Of a stretch of DNA of 64,000 nt, positions 20,468-32,400 are shown piece by piece. Made by a program: the position numbers and the translations under genes. The DNA is from Bimastos eiseni (taxonomy: Eukaryota > Annelida > Clitellata > Crassiclitellata > Lumbricidae): NCBI GenBank assembly GCA_959347315.1, contig OY365818.1, forward strand, positions 3,282,035 through 3,346,034, written 5' to 3'. Numbering within the stretch: position 1 is the first letter of the stretch; each line of letters starts with the position of its first letter. The notes under the pieces were generated by a model, which was not told the DNA's origin, searched no databases, and was given only the letters and a program-made list of their open reading frames with translations.

Positions 20468-23400
20468 TCAACTACTTTTCTGTTGCTGTAGCTGGAGGCA
20501 AAGCAAAAGATCCTTGGCCTGTTGAAATGCTTCAGAGATCTCATCTTCAGAATTCCGTTCATCGACTTCTGACAATCTATCTTCCTCTTTTTTCTTGTCG
20601 TCACAGTTCTGCAAATTCATACAAAGAAGATTATTTGAAGGATCTTAAATAAATTGTATTGTATTTAAATATTTATAAAGCGCCTCTAGTAGGGTGAACC
20701 ATTCAGATGTGTTGAATAATACATAAATGCCTTGGATATGAAATCAATGCCTCATGAAATCAAAACAAATAAATGAAGTACAGTACAAATTTTATGCTCT
20801 TATTGAATGCCCATCATGGAAACCATTGCATTTAAAGCAACAGTAACCTGTTTCCGTGCATCTTGTGACTCTGGCTGTTGTACAGTTGCATTCTGTGTTT
20901 CCTCCAATCAAAGCTTTTAAACAAAATAATCCTTAAATGGAGGTGATAATTCCAAATTATGTAATGTTAAATTCAAAAATAATCATAGAATAATAAATAA
21001 TTATCTGCAACTAATGCTTAGTCACTAAATAAGAGCAAAGAACACAGACAACTTAATTACCAATAAACAATTGAATAGTGAATATGCTTCCAAAACCAAA
21101 ATCTTGGCAACGTTTTAACTAAAAGAGTGTACTAAAAGTGAATGGGAAAGTAGAAATCTCAAAAACCAAAAGACATTAAATAAACATTACATTTTGAATT
21201 TCTTCACAAGAATTCTTAATGCTCTCGGATCTGTGTTTTTCGTCAATCTGTTGCGGTTCATTCTCCAACATCATCTGAAAAGAATTTATGACAGAAAAAT
21301 AGATTCAGACACTATTGCAATTAATGCTAATAAACAAATTAAATTAAATTTCAGATACTGCAGCAATTGATGCAAGTAAAAACAAGGTTTCATCTTATCA
21401 GGAGCAAAAATTGACACCTCGACAATCAGACACACGTCAAAATAGGCCAAGTATTAAATACAAACCATTCTGAACATGATTTACAGATCAACTAAAGAGC
21501 AGTTGTTGGAAATACGAGAGCGCATAGTGAAAGACTAAACTTGTGTAAAAAGGACAGTCACTAGCTGTCAACCCGTGAAGAATCACGGGTGGGAAAATAT
21601 AATAGCTCACGATTTAACCCGTTTTCCCAGTGCAGAGAACTCCCAGTGCAGAGAAATCAGACATACTCAGACACGATGTTTAACTAACTAACTCGTAAAG
21701 AATAGCCTATGTAGGTCAACAGCAACGCTTGTGTACCGTCCAATCACGCACTGTCCAGTCATGTGCATTGAATATGGCAGACTCACAAAGATAGATTGAT
21801 GAAACATCTTACATCAGGTACGGCAGCACCACCAAAGATTTCGTTGCTAAGGTCGTGATTGCGTTGGTATCCAGAGGTTGTAATGTGCTCCACAGACAAG
21901 TCTGTAATGACCAAAAGAAACCAATCATTTATAACAGACATCTTTGGCCATAGTTACGCTAGAGATGTGCAAAGCTGGTATGAGTGCAATGTATTGAGAA
22001 CAACCACATTCATGCCCCTCATTCTGATTTGAGTCTGGCATGTTAATCTTTATCATTCAGGCATAGTTCATTCATTACATAAATAAATAAACAAATTTAC
22101 CATTACCTCAAGTTCATATGGCTTCAAAACAAAATGTAGTTATCACATCGTTTGCAAAGAACATAAATTTATTTATTTCGTTATTTGAAGAATTTATATA
22201 ACATCCCTTTAAGACATCTAGTCAGCAGCGCTTCCAACCCATCCCTGGCTAAATAGGACGTTAATAGTACAGCCAGGTTGAGCCTGTGTAAACACATCTG
22301 AATGCCACTTACACGAATAAACTTCTGGGCAGAGGAGAGTGCAATGTAATCAAGCATTCATATAGCGCCCACTACATTAAACACCTAAAATGCTGCATCA
22401 CACAGCCTACAATGCAACAATGAAGCCAGATATTCTATAAGTATATTGAGTCACAGCAATTGGAAAAGCAGAACCAGACCTTCCTCCTCTTTCATTGGTT
22501 CAATGACAATGACTTTTGAGGCAACAGGTGGTGGTGGCACACTTTCCTCCTCTCTCATTGGCTGATTAACAATGACTCTAGTTGCAACAGGTGGTGGTGG
22601 CACACTTTCCTCCACTTCTATTGGCCGAATAACAATGACTCCTGTTGCAACAGATGGCGGTAGTGGCACACTTTCCTCCACTTCCATTGGCTGAATAACT
22701 ATTACTTTTGTTGCAACAGGTGGTGGTGGTGGTGCCACGCTTTCTGCCACTTCCATTGGCTGAACAACAATAACTCCAGGCTCAACAGGTGGTGGTGCAT
22801 ATTCCTCTTCTTCGATCGACTGTATAACTGGCACTCTTGACAGAATAACTGGCACTTTTGGCTGATACACTGTCACTCTTGACTTCACAGGTAGTTGCGC
22901 AACCTAAAAAAAGAAAGAAGAAACAACTCACCAGACAATAACACAAATATCGGTAACCCAGAACAGACCACCCTCATCACACCGTGATTCTGGTGAGTAC
23001 CTAAAAAGTACCACATTAAGTGTCTACATGCACACACACATACAGAGAGTTGCAGCAGCACATCTCACTCCTCTGTGAACAGACAAAAAGGCATCACTAG
23101 ATGAATCTTGGAATCAGTCAGAGTGACATTTACAAACTTGGCATCAGTGCTGGTGTAGTGGCAATCTTCAGATTCCTTACCGAGTGTTGGTTATGAGTTA
23201 ACTCAGACGAGTTTGAATTCATGAATTAACTCACTTGCTTTGATTTATGAATTTGAGTGAACTCACCTCAAAAAGTGTGAGTTATGAGTTTGATCTAATT
23301 CATAATTTCTGAGAGTTTGAGTTATAAGTCAATTTTAAAATCAACTCATTTCTTGGCACTTGGCACATATTATGTAGAAACATGTTTGAGAAGTTTAAAC

Positions 23401-26400
23401 ATGTGAACTTCGGTTTTTACTTTGACTCCATGATAATAACCTGATTTATCCATAAATAATAATAACAGTAATACTAGTAAATTAGTAATAATAAATTGAT
23501 GATACCATTTCGTGGTGACTGTGCATTTGAATAACGTTCGAATAGAACATGCTAGTATGAGACGTGTGTGAGCTGATGATTTAACTCATTTAACAACTGA
23601 GTTTGAGTTAACTCATTTCACAGAGGATGAGTTGAGTTTGAATTTTAACTCATTTTGTGGTGCATGAATTGAGTTTTGATTTAACTTATTTCATGTGTGA
23701 GTTAACCCAACACTGCTGATGAGCAATTCTCGATGTAAATCATAAACAACAGCTGATCAGCCACTGCAATTGATCATGTATGCAAAACTGAAATAAACAT
23801 TTTACAACACGTGCTGCTCAACTAAAAAAATATCTTACAATGCAAATGAGCATAAAAATAAAAAATAAATTTCAACAATTTTCGGTCATTAACTATTGCA
23901 CAGTTTACAAATAAAGACTTCTACTGACGCGTCTGGTTTTGGCTGGTTGGGTATCCTCGTTGATCTTTCCCTTAGCTGCAATCCACGACTCATAAGCAGG
24001 TGAATCGTGATACACCCTTAGCGCCTCTGTATACTGAACCTACAGACGCAACATATACACCAAACACATACAACTCTATCTACAAGAACAGTGAACAAAC
24101 TGTAGCATTCACTTAATATAATTACATAAAAATAGAGCTCAGTTAATGAATATTCAATAGTTGACAAAATACTTAAAACAATTAGTATAATTACATACAC
24201 ATAAAGCCCAGAAAATGAATATTCAACAGTCGATAAATACTTATAACAGTTAGTATAATTACATAAAAATAAAGCCCAGTTAATGAATATTGAACAGTCG
24301 ACAAACTACTTATATGCTGAATGCATTATCAACATAATGCACTATAATAATCACATTAAAATAATCACCATAACTAGAGCGCAGCCACTGAGTGCAATGA
24401 TACATACCACAACGAGCATATCACAATGAGCATGTTACAATGAGCATGTTACAATGAGCACACAACACCAACTCATCAACAATTAACAATTGGTTCCCAG
24501 TCACCTTTGTTGCGCTCTTGTCGTCATTAAGGTATTAGTAAGGCAGATACAAACAAGAACCTCCCACATTTTTTTCACGGAATTTTATTGCTCAAATAAT
24601 TATCTGCAAAAAGTTGCCTATTCCAAGATAAAAGGACGTGCAAAATGACCTTTCATTCGTCTGTAAGCAAACTTTATTTCAAGGAATTTTATTTCTAGAG
24701 CCTCAAATAATAATTTGAAGCAAAACTCCACGATACAAAAACAAGCACGATACAATAACGTGCATAATAATCTTACTTAAGAGCAAACTTTTTTCAAAGA
24801 ATTTATTCCTAGAGCCAGAAATGATACCTTGAAACAGTACTCCACGATACAATAATGTGCATAATAATCTTTCAGTTGCCGCCTGTAAGCTGACCTTTTC
24901 AGATTCATATTCATCTACGTATTGCTGTTTCTCTTCATCGCTCAGCGCCTTCCACATCCGACCAATGATCTCTTCTACTTCATTGGTCTTCAAGTTCTGG
25001 TTTTCAGCTTGTGCTGAACTCCATACCTAGATGTAACACGGATAAATGTTGCAAAAACAAGCAACTGAAACAACTTCGATTCAGATGAAAACTTATACTA
25101 ATTTGACGAGTTTGTAGTGCAAAATTCACGCAAAGAATGCATCGCAATCACGCGAACAAGAATTCCAAGACAAACAAAAGAAATTAAAGCCAATCAATAA
25201 AAACAATAGCGAGTGCTAAACATTTTCTATTGTTTTAGTAGCTTCAGAAACATATCTTACTTATGCACAAAAATGGTGTTCTATCACATAATGTTACTGT
25301 TGAAAAGAAAATACAAGTAATCAAGAATTATAATGAAAGAAAACTGCAATTGGTGATAACTTACTGATCGGCTAACCTTACGACTAAACCTCATGTAGGG
25401 CATCAGAGGCTTAGAAGGGTGACGTGGCCGCCTAGGGGTCTTTCTAACACCCTGTTACAACAAAGTCAAAGTGCAATAACATGTGGTTCATAAATAAATG
25501 ACACAATTTCGTCAATAATATCTCAACAAATACAAATTTCTACAATGCAGCATTTGGATTATTAAGGCAGAGTATTGCAATACTCAGCAAAACTCTGACT
25601 GGGTACAAACAATGGGTCCGAGTTTTAATCTTTCCGATTTTCTGCTTTTAAACGAGAATCGGATTTTTTTATTTAAAAAAACGACAATCGACCTAAGTAA
25701 AAACACAAATGCTCTTATTTGTGCCAACAAAATGATGATCGATCTAATTAAAAGCACAAATACTGATAATATTAGTGCATACAAGTTACTACCTCCTATA
25801 GAAAACTAAGGCAAAGATAAAAATTCATAAAAGTCGCATGCACTGCTAATCTAAAATCAAAACAATAAGACTTTTTTAAATATTAGAAACTCGGACTCGG
25901 CAAAATTAAACTCATAAAACTCGTTACTCAGGCTCTGCAAGAAATTCAAACTTGATTCATCCCTAGTATTCATGTTTAATTAGTATAAAACACCTTATCA
26001 CAACTGATGTCAAATCTGCATAAAAATAACTAGTAACTAAACTCCCACCAATAGACAGAGAAAATTTTGAAAATCTAAACAATTATAAATATTTCTTAAC
26101 AAGATCATTCTAATCCATATATTAATTTAATTTATTTCTTTAATGTTTTAGCAGTTTCAGAAATAGCACACATATCTTACTCAAGCACATACAACACAAA
26201 ATGGTGTTTTTTCACATAATGTTGCTGTTCAAAATAAAATACATTTAATCAAGAATTGTAATGAAATTCTTGATTATGTGTTACTTTATTATTTTATTGG
26301 CTGTCGTAAGATGGTTAAACAAAATTTTAAAACAATAGTCCACTTCATACAACTGAAGCTGAATATTTTAAAGACACATTATGAAAAATTCCTTTGCAAC

Positions 26401-27122
26401 ATCAAATTGGAACAATTTCATCTCACATCTTGATATTTTCAACTCACCAAAGTATTTTCACACTGCATTTCTTTTCGATGAGACTGAGCATATGCGGTAA
26501 GTCGAGCCGCTAGTTTGAGCAGCGTTTCCTGAGCACATTTCTGTTCGCGAGATTGAGATATCGAGGAAAGACGCATTTCTTGTTCGGGTGTCATCTCCTT
26601 GGCTCTTTGATGAGCCTGAGATTGCGCTCCTGCGGCAAGTCGTGCTTGTAGTTCGAGACCCAGTTTTTGTGCTCTTCGACGCGCTTGTAACTGAGCATTT
26701 GCTGCAAGTCGTGCTTCACGTTCTGCTGTCTTTTCCTTGGCCCTTCGACGTGCCTGATATCGCGCACCGGCTGCAAGTCGCGCTTCCCGCTCAGCTGCTG
26801 TTTCCTTCGCTCTTCGACGCGCATGAGCTTGCGCATCGGCCGCAAGTCGCCATTCTCGTTCCTTTGTCGTTTCTAGGACGCGTCGACGGTTACGAGCGCG
26901 AGAGATTGAAGATAGCAGAGCCTCTCTTTCCGGTGTTGTTTCTCGTGCTCTAGCATGAGATCTCGCACTTTGAGACTGACCGCTCGTGGATGGTCGTGAA
27001 TCCTCCAAAAACCGATTTCCTTCAAGGAAACACTTTCTGCAATCCTCACTGAACCGTTCTCGGTACCTTCGCACTCGCTCTCTGGCTAGGCGAAGGTGCC
27101 TTTCATTAGGGTCCTCATCCAT
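20468..27122 (-). CDS. STPR-repeat + HMG-box protein, SMARCE1/BAF57-like, copy 2
   Basis: Exons in coding order: 27122-26448, 25451-25365, 25026-24895, 24039-23929, 22903-22480, 21901-21813, 21274-21191, 20608-20468. Phases agree, giving about 580 aa without the damaged exon 8. Exon 1 has seven complete 23-residue STPR units (about residues 53-213). The HMG box is closer to BAF57 than copy 1 ([13 protein letters not shown]; with the alternative donor aag|gttagc it reads [19 protein letters not shown]). Exon 6 keeps [14 protein letters not shown]. Exon 7 is 18 nt shorter than in copy 1, in frame. Exon 8 lost its acceptor and 5' half; skipping it keeps the frame (0 to 0) into the last exon, which ends [17 protein letters not shown] as in copy 1. 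All other splice sites are intact, so it may be functional. A DNA-binding chromatin role is inferred. Confidence 0.8.
20848..20906 (-). pseudogene. Truncated remnant of coding exon 8 (copy 2)
   Basis: Homologous to the 3' half of 10661-10554. The sequence jumps from cctcc to aatcaaagc, matching copy-1 positions about 10611 and 10805, so about 193 bp including the acceptor is gone. The donor remains (cag|gttact). Using the nearest upstream AG (ttaaaag|) would give an immediate TGA, so exon skipping is the likely outcome. Confidence 0.65.
21555..21790. mobile_element. Copy-2-specific insertion with cccgtg...cacggg stem
   Basis: Inserted between gacagtca and gattgatgaaac of the copy-1 sequence. 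It starts gctgtcaacccgtgaagaatcacgggtgg, a short hairpin. No coding frame and no clear terminal repeats. Confidence 0.5.
22175..22300 (+). repeat. SINE-like 'atttatatagc' copy in intron (duplication copy 2)
   Basis: Partner of 12330-12450; same position between coding exons 5 and 6. Confidence 0.5.
22480..22903 (-). repeat. Coding minisatellite exon, copy 2
   Basis: Five units of [20 protein letters not shown] type against four in copy 1, but only three 7-residue PVI units against six in copy 1. Unit number changed in opposite directions in the two halves, always in frame. Confidence 0.75.
23175..23716. mobile_element. Non-autonomous inverted-repeat element in copy-2 intron
   Basis: The left end reads gagtgttggttatgagttaactca; the right end on the other strand reads cagtgttgggttaactcac. 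Many internal gagtt..aactca palindromic words. Absent from copy 1 (ggcaattctcgatg is continuous there). CAGTGTTGGG-type ends suggest hAT, but I could not define an 8-bp duplication. Confidence 0.5.
26490..26970 (-). repeat. STPR (23-aa) repeat array, copy 2
   Basis: Seven consecutive 23-residue units, e.g. [20 protein letters not shown] followed by GAR. Conserved positions are Arg-Arg-x-x-Glu-Thr near the start and Glu-Arg-Glu-x-Arg-Leu in the middle. The exact 69-nt periodicity is visible in the DNA as repeated ttcgacgcgc and gcaagtcg(t/c)gctt on the plus strand. Confidence 0.82.
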
Positions 27123-27307
27123 TGTGGCAACCCAGATTCGTGCGATTAATGAGAAGATCCTGAAAAGCACAAGAAAAATAACAAGAGAAAATCCTTCGAG
27201 TTAAGCTTTTCAAACTCACGAACAAAAGAAATGGCTAAGCTAGGGAACCAAAGCCAGTTAATTATAATGTAATGTAATCAACCATTTATATGTTACAGAC
27301 AATCCCT

Positions 27308-27405
27308 CGGCAATTTTTCAAACCCAAGCTCTACACTAACCCAAGCCCTGCAATAACCCTACACTAACCCTAACCCTAACTTTAATCCTAACCGTAGATG
27401 GGTGA
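27308..27405 (+). repeat. Interstitial telomere-like (CCCTAA)n tract
   Basis: caacttttc-type lead-in, then aaacccaagctctacac and ccctaaccctaac. Absent from the matching part of copy 1, so inserted after duplication. Lead-in is shared with 3990-4020. Confidence 0.6.
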
Positions 27406-28720
27406 TTTTACATATTGCCTGAAATCTAAGAAATCAGGTATTTTATAAAATCCCCATATGACACATTGCTTGTAACATATATAGCGCCGCTCGAATCAGC
27501 AGTGCTCTTAACGGGCGTCTGTGCTTGGGCAAGGGAAGGCGTCTCAAAAACTAGCAAGGTGAGAGAGTCAGTAATAAATGGTGCAAGGACAGAACAACAA
27601 AAAGGCTGCAAATGGAAAATCGCAAAGACGCCCTTGCAGGTAAAGAGGACACCATAGTGCACTGAGATCAGAAACACTTCAATAGCAATTTCTGAGAAGC
27701 TACAAAAATCGCAGCAAAAGTTACCAAAAAATTTATTCAACTAGGATTTCAAATACCCACGAAAAAAACAGTTCACATGGCGATCCAATGTCAGACAATT
27801 CCATCACAACCTTCTGATTAGCGAAATAATCCTAGAAATCGCGACACATCACACAATTCATAAGTAATATTTCTGGAAAGTTAAAAACATTGGAATGTAC
27901 ATAAAAACTGACCTGCCTTATGTCTGACTTTTCGTCTGTCCGTTTGGATGTCCTTCATCCACTCATGACACATCATTTGAAAGTCCTAAAACAGTAAATA
28001 TCTCTCGATAATTCACCTGCATGAACAATGATCTTAGAATCAAATCACCAACAATAAAGTAACAAGAGAATAGAATGCTGCATGGCACCTTCACTGTTTC
28101 AGTTCCAAACACAGAAGAAATTTCGAGATTGCGATCTAAAAGCTCAAAACAATAATCTATCTTCTGGAATTTCCACTCAAAGCAGAAGTCAAATCTTTTC
28201 GGACATTCCTACCCGGACTCATCTGATACTACGCCTACCAATTTTTCTCGAAATACACGACACCTGCCTGAGCAGCTGCTCTCGTTATTTAGATATTCTG
28301 GAAACCGGACAGGTGACCTGACCTTCTCGAAGAACACTGTTGACACAGCGCTCGTGAAGAAGCTGGTGTCCTGCAATTAGCTTTCGAATGGTGCTTTAGA
28401 AATTTGTCCATTGCAATATCGAATAATTAGCGCTCAGCGTCATAGCCACCTTTTCGGTACGTGACACCAAAGAACTGGTAATTAATAGCAAATAGTTAAT
28501 GCAATAGTCAAATAAAATAAAATAATGGCAACGTATTAGATCTATGGGTTTATACTTGCCTGCAATGTAATATGTAAGTCAAATAATTAGACGTGCCACA
28601 TAAAATTTTATTTTTTTTAATAGTAAACAAACTCTTACAAATTACTTTTGCTTGCACGCAATGGTTGTCTGGCGCTGACACCGATTTTCGCTCAAAATCC
28701 AACGATTTGCGCTTCTGTGT

Positions 28721-29444
28721 ATTAGTAAGCTTAGGTCATCTGTCCGGTTTCCAGAATATCTCGATAACATGAAGGGAGCTATATAAATATTCCTTGATGA
28801 ATGAATGATTGAAGAATAGTTATTAATTTTTATTAGTCAATCGAACTGAAAGTTATCTCCTTTGTAGATGATATTACATTTAAATTGGACATTAAATTTA
28901 AATATAGTGAAGGAAACAGAAAATCTTCGAACGATTAATATAGTATTAGATACCTCTAATTCTGTACGTTATTTTGTCCAAAACCGATGAAAGTACGTCT
29001 GAAGAGCTTTTTACAGATTTGGAAATTATACTGCTCTAACAAGTACGACACAATTATGCACGAAGAGCAGGAATCAGCCTCAGAAGTGGCAACGACTTTA
29101 CAAAAAATTTTCCTGACTTAAACACGACGGTTGATGAACTACAGTGCGTGATAACGACTGCAGGTGGAAACGTCTTCTCCTGGCAAAGAGGTACCGAAAA
29201 AGATTCCGACAGTTCCCACCATAATCTCTGAGCAAAGACATTGCTTAGGTATGTGTCAGTGTCACATCTTGGTAAAGGATTCTCAATGATCTTGGTCCTT
29301 CATCATTCGCAAGTTCCCTCCGAGTGTAGCATTCTTCTGATAATACATAATCCATGCGGCCTTTCAGTATTGACATCTGTAAAGTAGATGTTTGTGGTTG
29401 CGTAATACTATCTTGGAGATTTTATTCGTTTCGCAAACTCCATC
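28721..29444. promoter_or_regulatory. HTRA2: Spacer between STPR-HMG copy 2 and HTRA2
   Basis: About 700 bp between divergent genes. It contains a minus-strand gggagctatataaat fragment of the SINE-like family at about 28768-28800. No TATA box or CpG island stands out; the HTRA2 promoter must lie here or just upstream. Confidence 0.35.
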
Positions 29445-32400
29445 ATGCAATTAAATAAACTTTTGGGTAGAGGAGCACTACCTATCAGCAACATTTTGAA
29501 ACGATCCGCTCTTAAATCAACTCTCAAACTTGTTCCACCTACCACCCAGTGCCCTCTATCTCACGATAACAGCCCTACTAAGTTTTCGCTCACGCTTGCT
29601 AGATGTTTAAGTGACAGTAGATTCGGAGAAAATTCACAATCGTTCAATACCAGCTTTTCGCCTGATGTAAAAAATTTAATGGCGACATTGGCCGTTGGAA
29701 TTGCGGGTACGTTGTTGGCATACGGAGCGTTTGGATTAAAACCTGCACTCCGGGCGGAGGCAGAGGCTTTGAAAGACGATGACAAGAAAACGGGTGGAAT
29801 GTCGGATATCAGAAGAAACTGGAATTTTATCGCCGACATTGTGGATAAAGCTGCACCAGCAGTTGTGCACATCGAAATTCAAAACAGGTGTGCAGTTTGA
29901 TGTTAATTTGATGGATAAACCTTCTGCGGCCAAACCTTTGGCCCAAAAATAAACGAAAATTCTACTTCTGCGGCCGAACCCATACAAAATTTGATGCGCG
30001 AGGACCTCTGCGCATGCACAACCATTGGCACATGCACACTGTTAAAAACACCTAAAATTTGTAATTATGGGTCATCAGGGTTGGTTAGGGTCAGATTAGA
30101 CATCCTGATGGTCAGTTAAGGTCAGGGTTTGTGTCCTTTTTAGACATATACGAAGAACTTTCGACCACAGGAGTAATTTTGTGTGTGCGTTTTTAGGCCG
30201 AACTTTCAACTGCAGAAGCTCCGCGCTAATTTGAGTTGTAACCTCTATGAAACGCCCAAGGTATCAGCCAATGTGCAATAAACTAGTCCATGCAGTGTAT
30301 TGATCGGTGACATTATATTATAAAAATGCTGAAGTTTCATAGATAACCAATGTACCAGTATATTTGCAGCTTGGTGGTCAATTCTGTAGTGCATGCGACT
30401 AACCATCCGACGATTACAGGTTCAATGCTGCTGATTGTACTTTGTGTGATGTGTAGTGACTTGGTCCATGTCTCTGTCACTGTGTCTGTCACGAAATGAG
30501 ACATATTTTACCATGGTAAGTTTGGATGTGAAGTGCAGATCCAGAAATACGTGTTACATGGAGTTTGGTCGGCATTAGTGCCTCTGATTAGATATCTTGA
30601 GGGGGCGTTACAATAAATTCACATTGATTAATTGATTGATTGATTTTAATTGATTTTGATTGAGTTGTTCTGGTTGCACTGCATTTCTTTAAGACATCTG
30701 TCGACGAGGCAACATGCGACAACGCTGTTGTACTTCATTATCGTTCATACACAACTGCTACAGAGCGAGTAACAATGGTGTACTGCATTGCAACAATGGT
30801 GTTGTACTAGTACTGAGTTGCAACAATAGTGTTGTACTTCGTTGTCTTTTCTGGATATCCATTTACATGGAAACAATGCTGTCATGCTTTCAGACATCAA
30901 TTTACAGGGCAACAGATAACAATATCAAACGGATCCGGATTCATTGTTCGATCCGACGGAGTAATTCTAACGAACGCACATGTCGTTGCCAACAAGTCGT
31001 CCGTTGTCGTTCGTTTACACGATGGCCGTACTCTGACGGGAACTGTACAAGCCATCGATCCAATCTCGGATCTTGCAACTGTCAAAGTTGCAGCGGTAAG
31101 GTTGAATGCGTTCAATTCTGGAATGGCAAAGGGTTGAGCTATTGTATCTATTGTCTAGAGTATTATAATTAGGGATGTTAAACGATAACCGGAAATCTGT
31201 TTTTCAAGCGATAACAGGTTTAAAACCGGTTTTTAAAATCCGGTAATCGGTTTGCCCAAAAAACCCAGTATTAACAACCCTAATTATAATGTATTATATG
31301 GGTGTCAAAGTTTTTAGTTTTAAGCAACTGAGTTTGATGGAGGGTGACACATATAGCTGAAATCTCAAAGCAGAGTTCTGCCAGAAAATCGTAGTATGAG
31401 CTCATTCGTAGTGTTCAATAAATCTTATCGATTGAATTAAACACATTGGACCATGGTTGCATGACTGCATGGTTTATTATGCAATGCTTGACAGAAATTT
31501 AAATGTACATTGAATCGTTTGCGTTGTCGTTTTAGAAAGATCTACCGACGCTCAACTTAGGAAATTCGACGGAGCTTCGGACGGGAGAGTGGGTGGTCGC
31601 GATGGGGAGTCCATTTAAGCTCAACAAGACGGTCACGGTCGGAATCGTGAGTTCGGCCGAAAGAGGCAGCAGTGAACTCGGTCTTCACAACAAAGACATC
31701 AACTACATCCAAACAGATGCCAACATCACTGTGAGAGGTCTTGGCTGTATGCAGTTAAAGAGGGGCTATATGTATCAATACGATATGTATGTCAGTAAGT
31801 AAGCAGTTATTGCTGTGTGCAGATAAAAAGGAGCTTTATGAATCAATGCAAAGTAAGTAAGCTGTCTTGGCTGTGTGCAGATAAATAGGAGCTATATGAC
31901 TCAATGCGATGTAAGTGAGTGAGTAAGCAGTTTTGTCATTTAAAAAAAGAGCTATATGAATGAATCAATGTGAAGTAAGTAAGTAAGCAGTTTTGGTTGT
32001 CAGATGAAAAGGAGCTATATAAATATATGGGATGTCAGTAAGTGAGTAAGCATATTTTTTATTGCGCCAGTTTCCTAACCGCACTCTTGTTAGCATACAT
32101 CTTCAACCTAAAAAACAATGGGGACGTGAATGCTAGCCGCCAGCAAACGCACCCGATCGTTATCATCTCTGGTCTATGATTTTAAAGTCACCACGACAGA
32201 CAGTATCATCTACAGGCTAACACAATAGATTTCTGTGAGTGCACTGGGTTGCCACCCTTTCCACTTTACTGAATTTATACTAAATTGTTTTTACCTTTTG
32301 GCTTAGTTATTGCTTTGTTTTATATTTCTTCATTTTTATTTACAGTTCGGAAATTCTGGTGGACCACTAATCAACTTGGTGAGTGTGATGCAAATTGCAT

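Larger units (their letters stand above)
18890..28720. repeat. Segmental duplication, copy 2
   Basis: Direct-orientation partner of 9283-17750. Compared with copy 1 it carries a hAT MITE (18905-19172), a roughly 520-bp insert (19515-20031), a roughly 235-bp insert (21555-21790), a roughly 540-bp inverted-repeat element (23175-23720), a roughly 193-bp deletion that removes half of coding exon 8, and lacks about 450 bp of intron 7. Confidence 0.9.
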
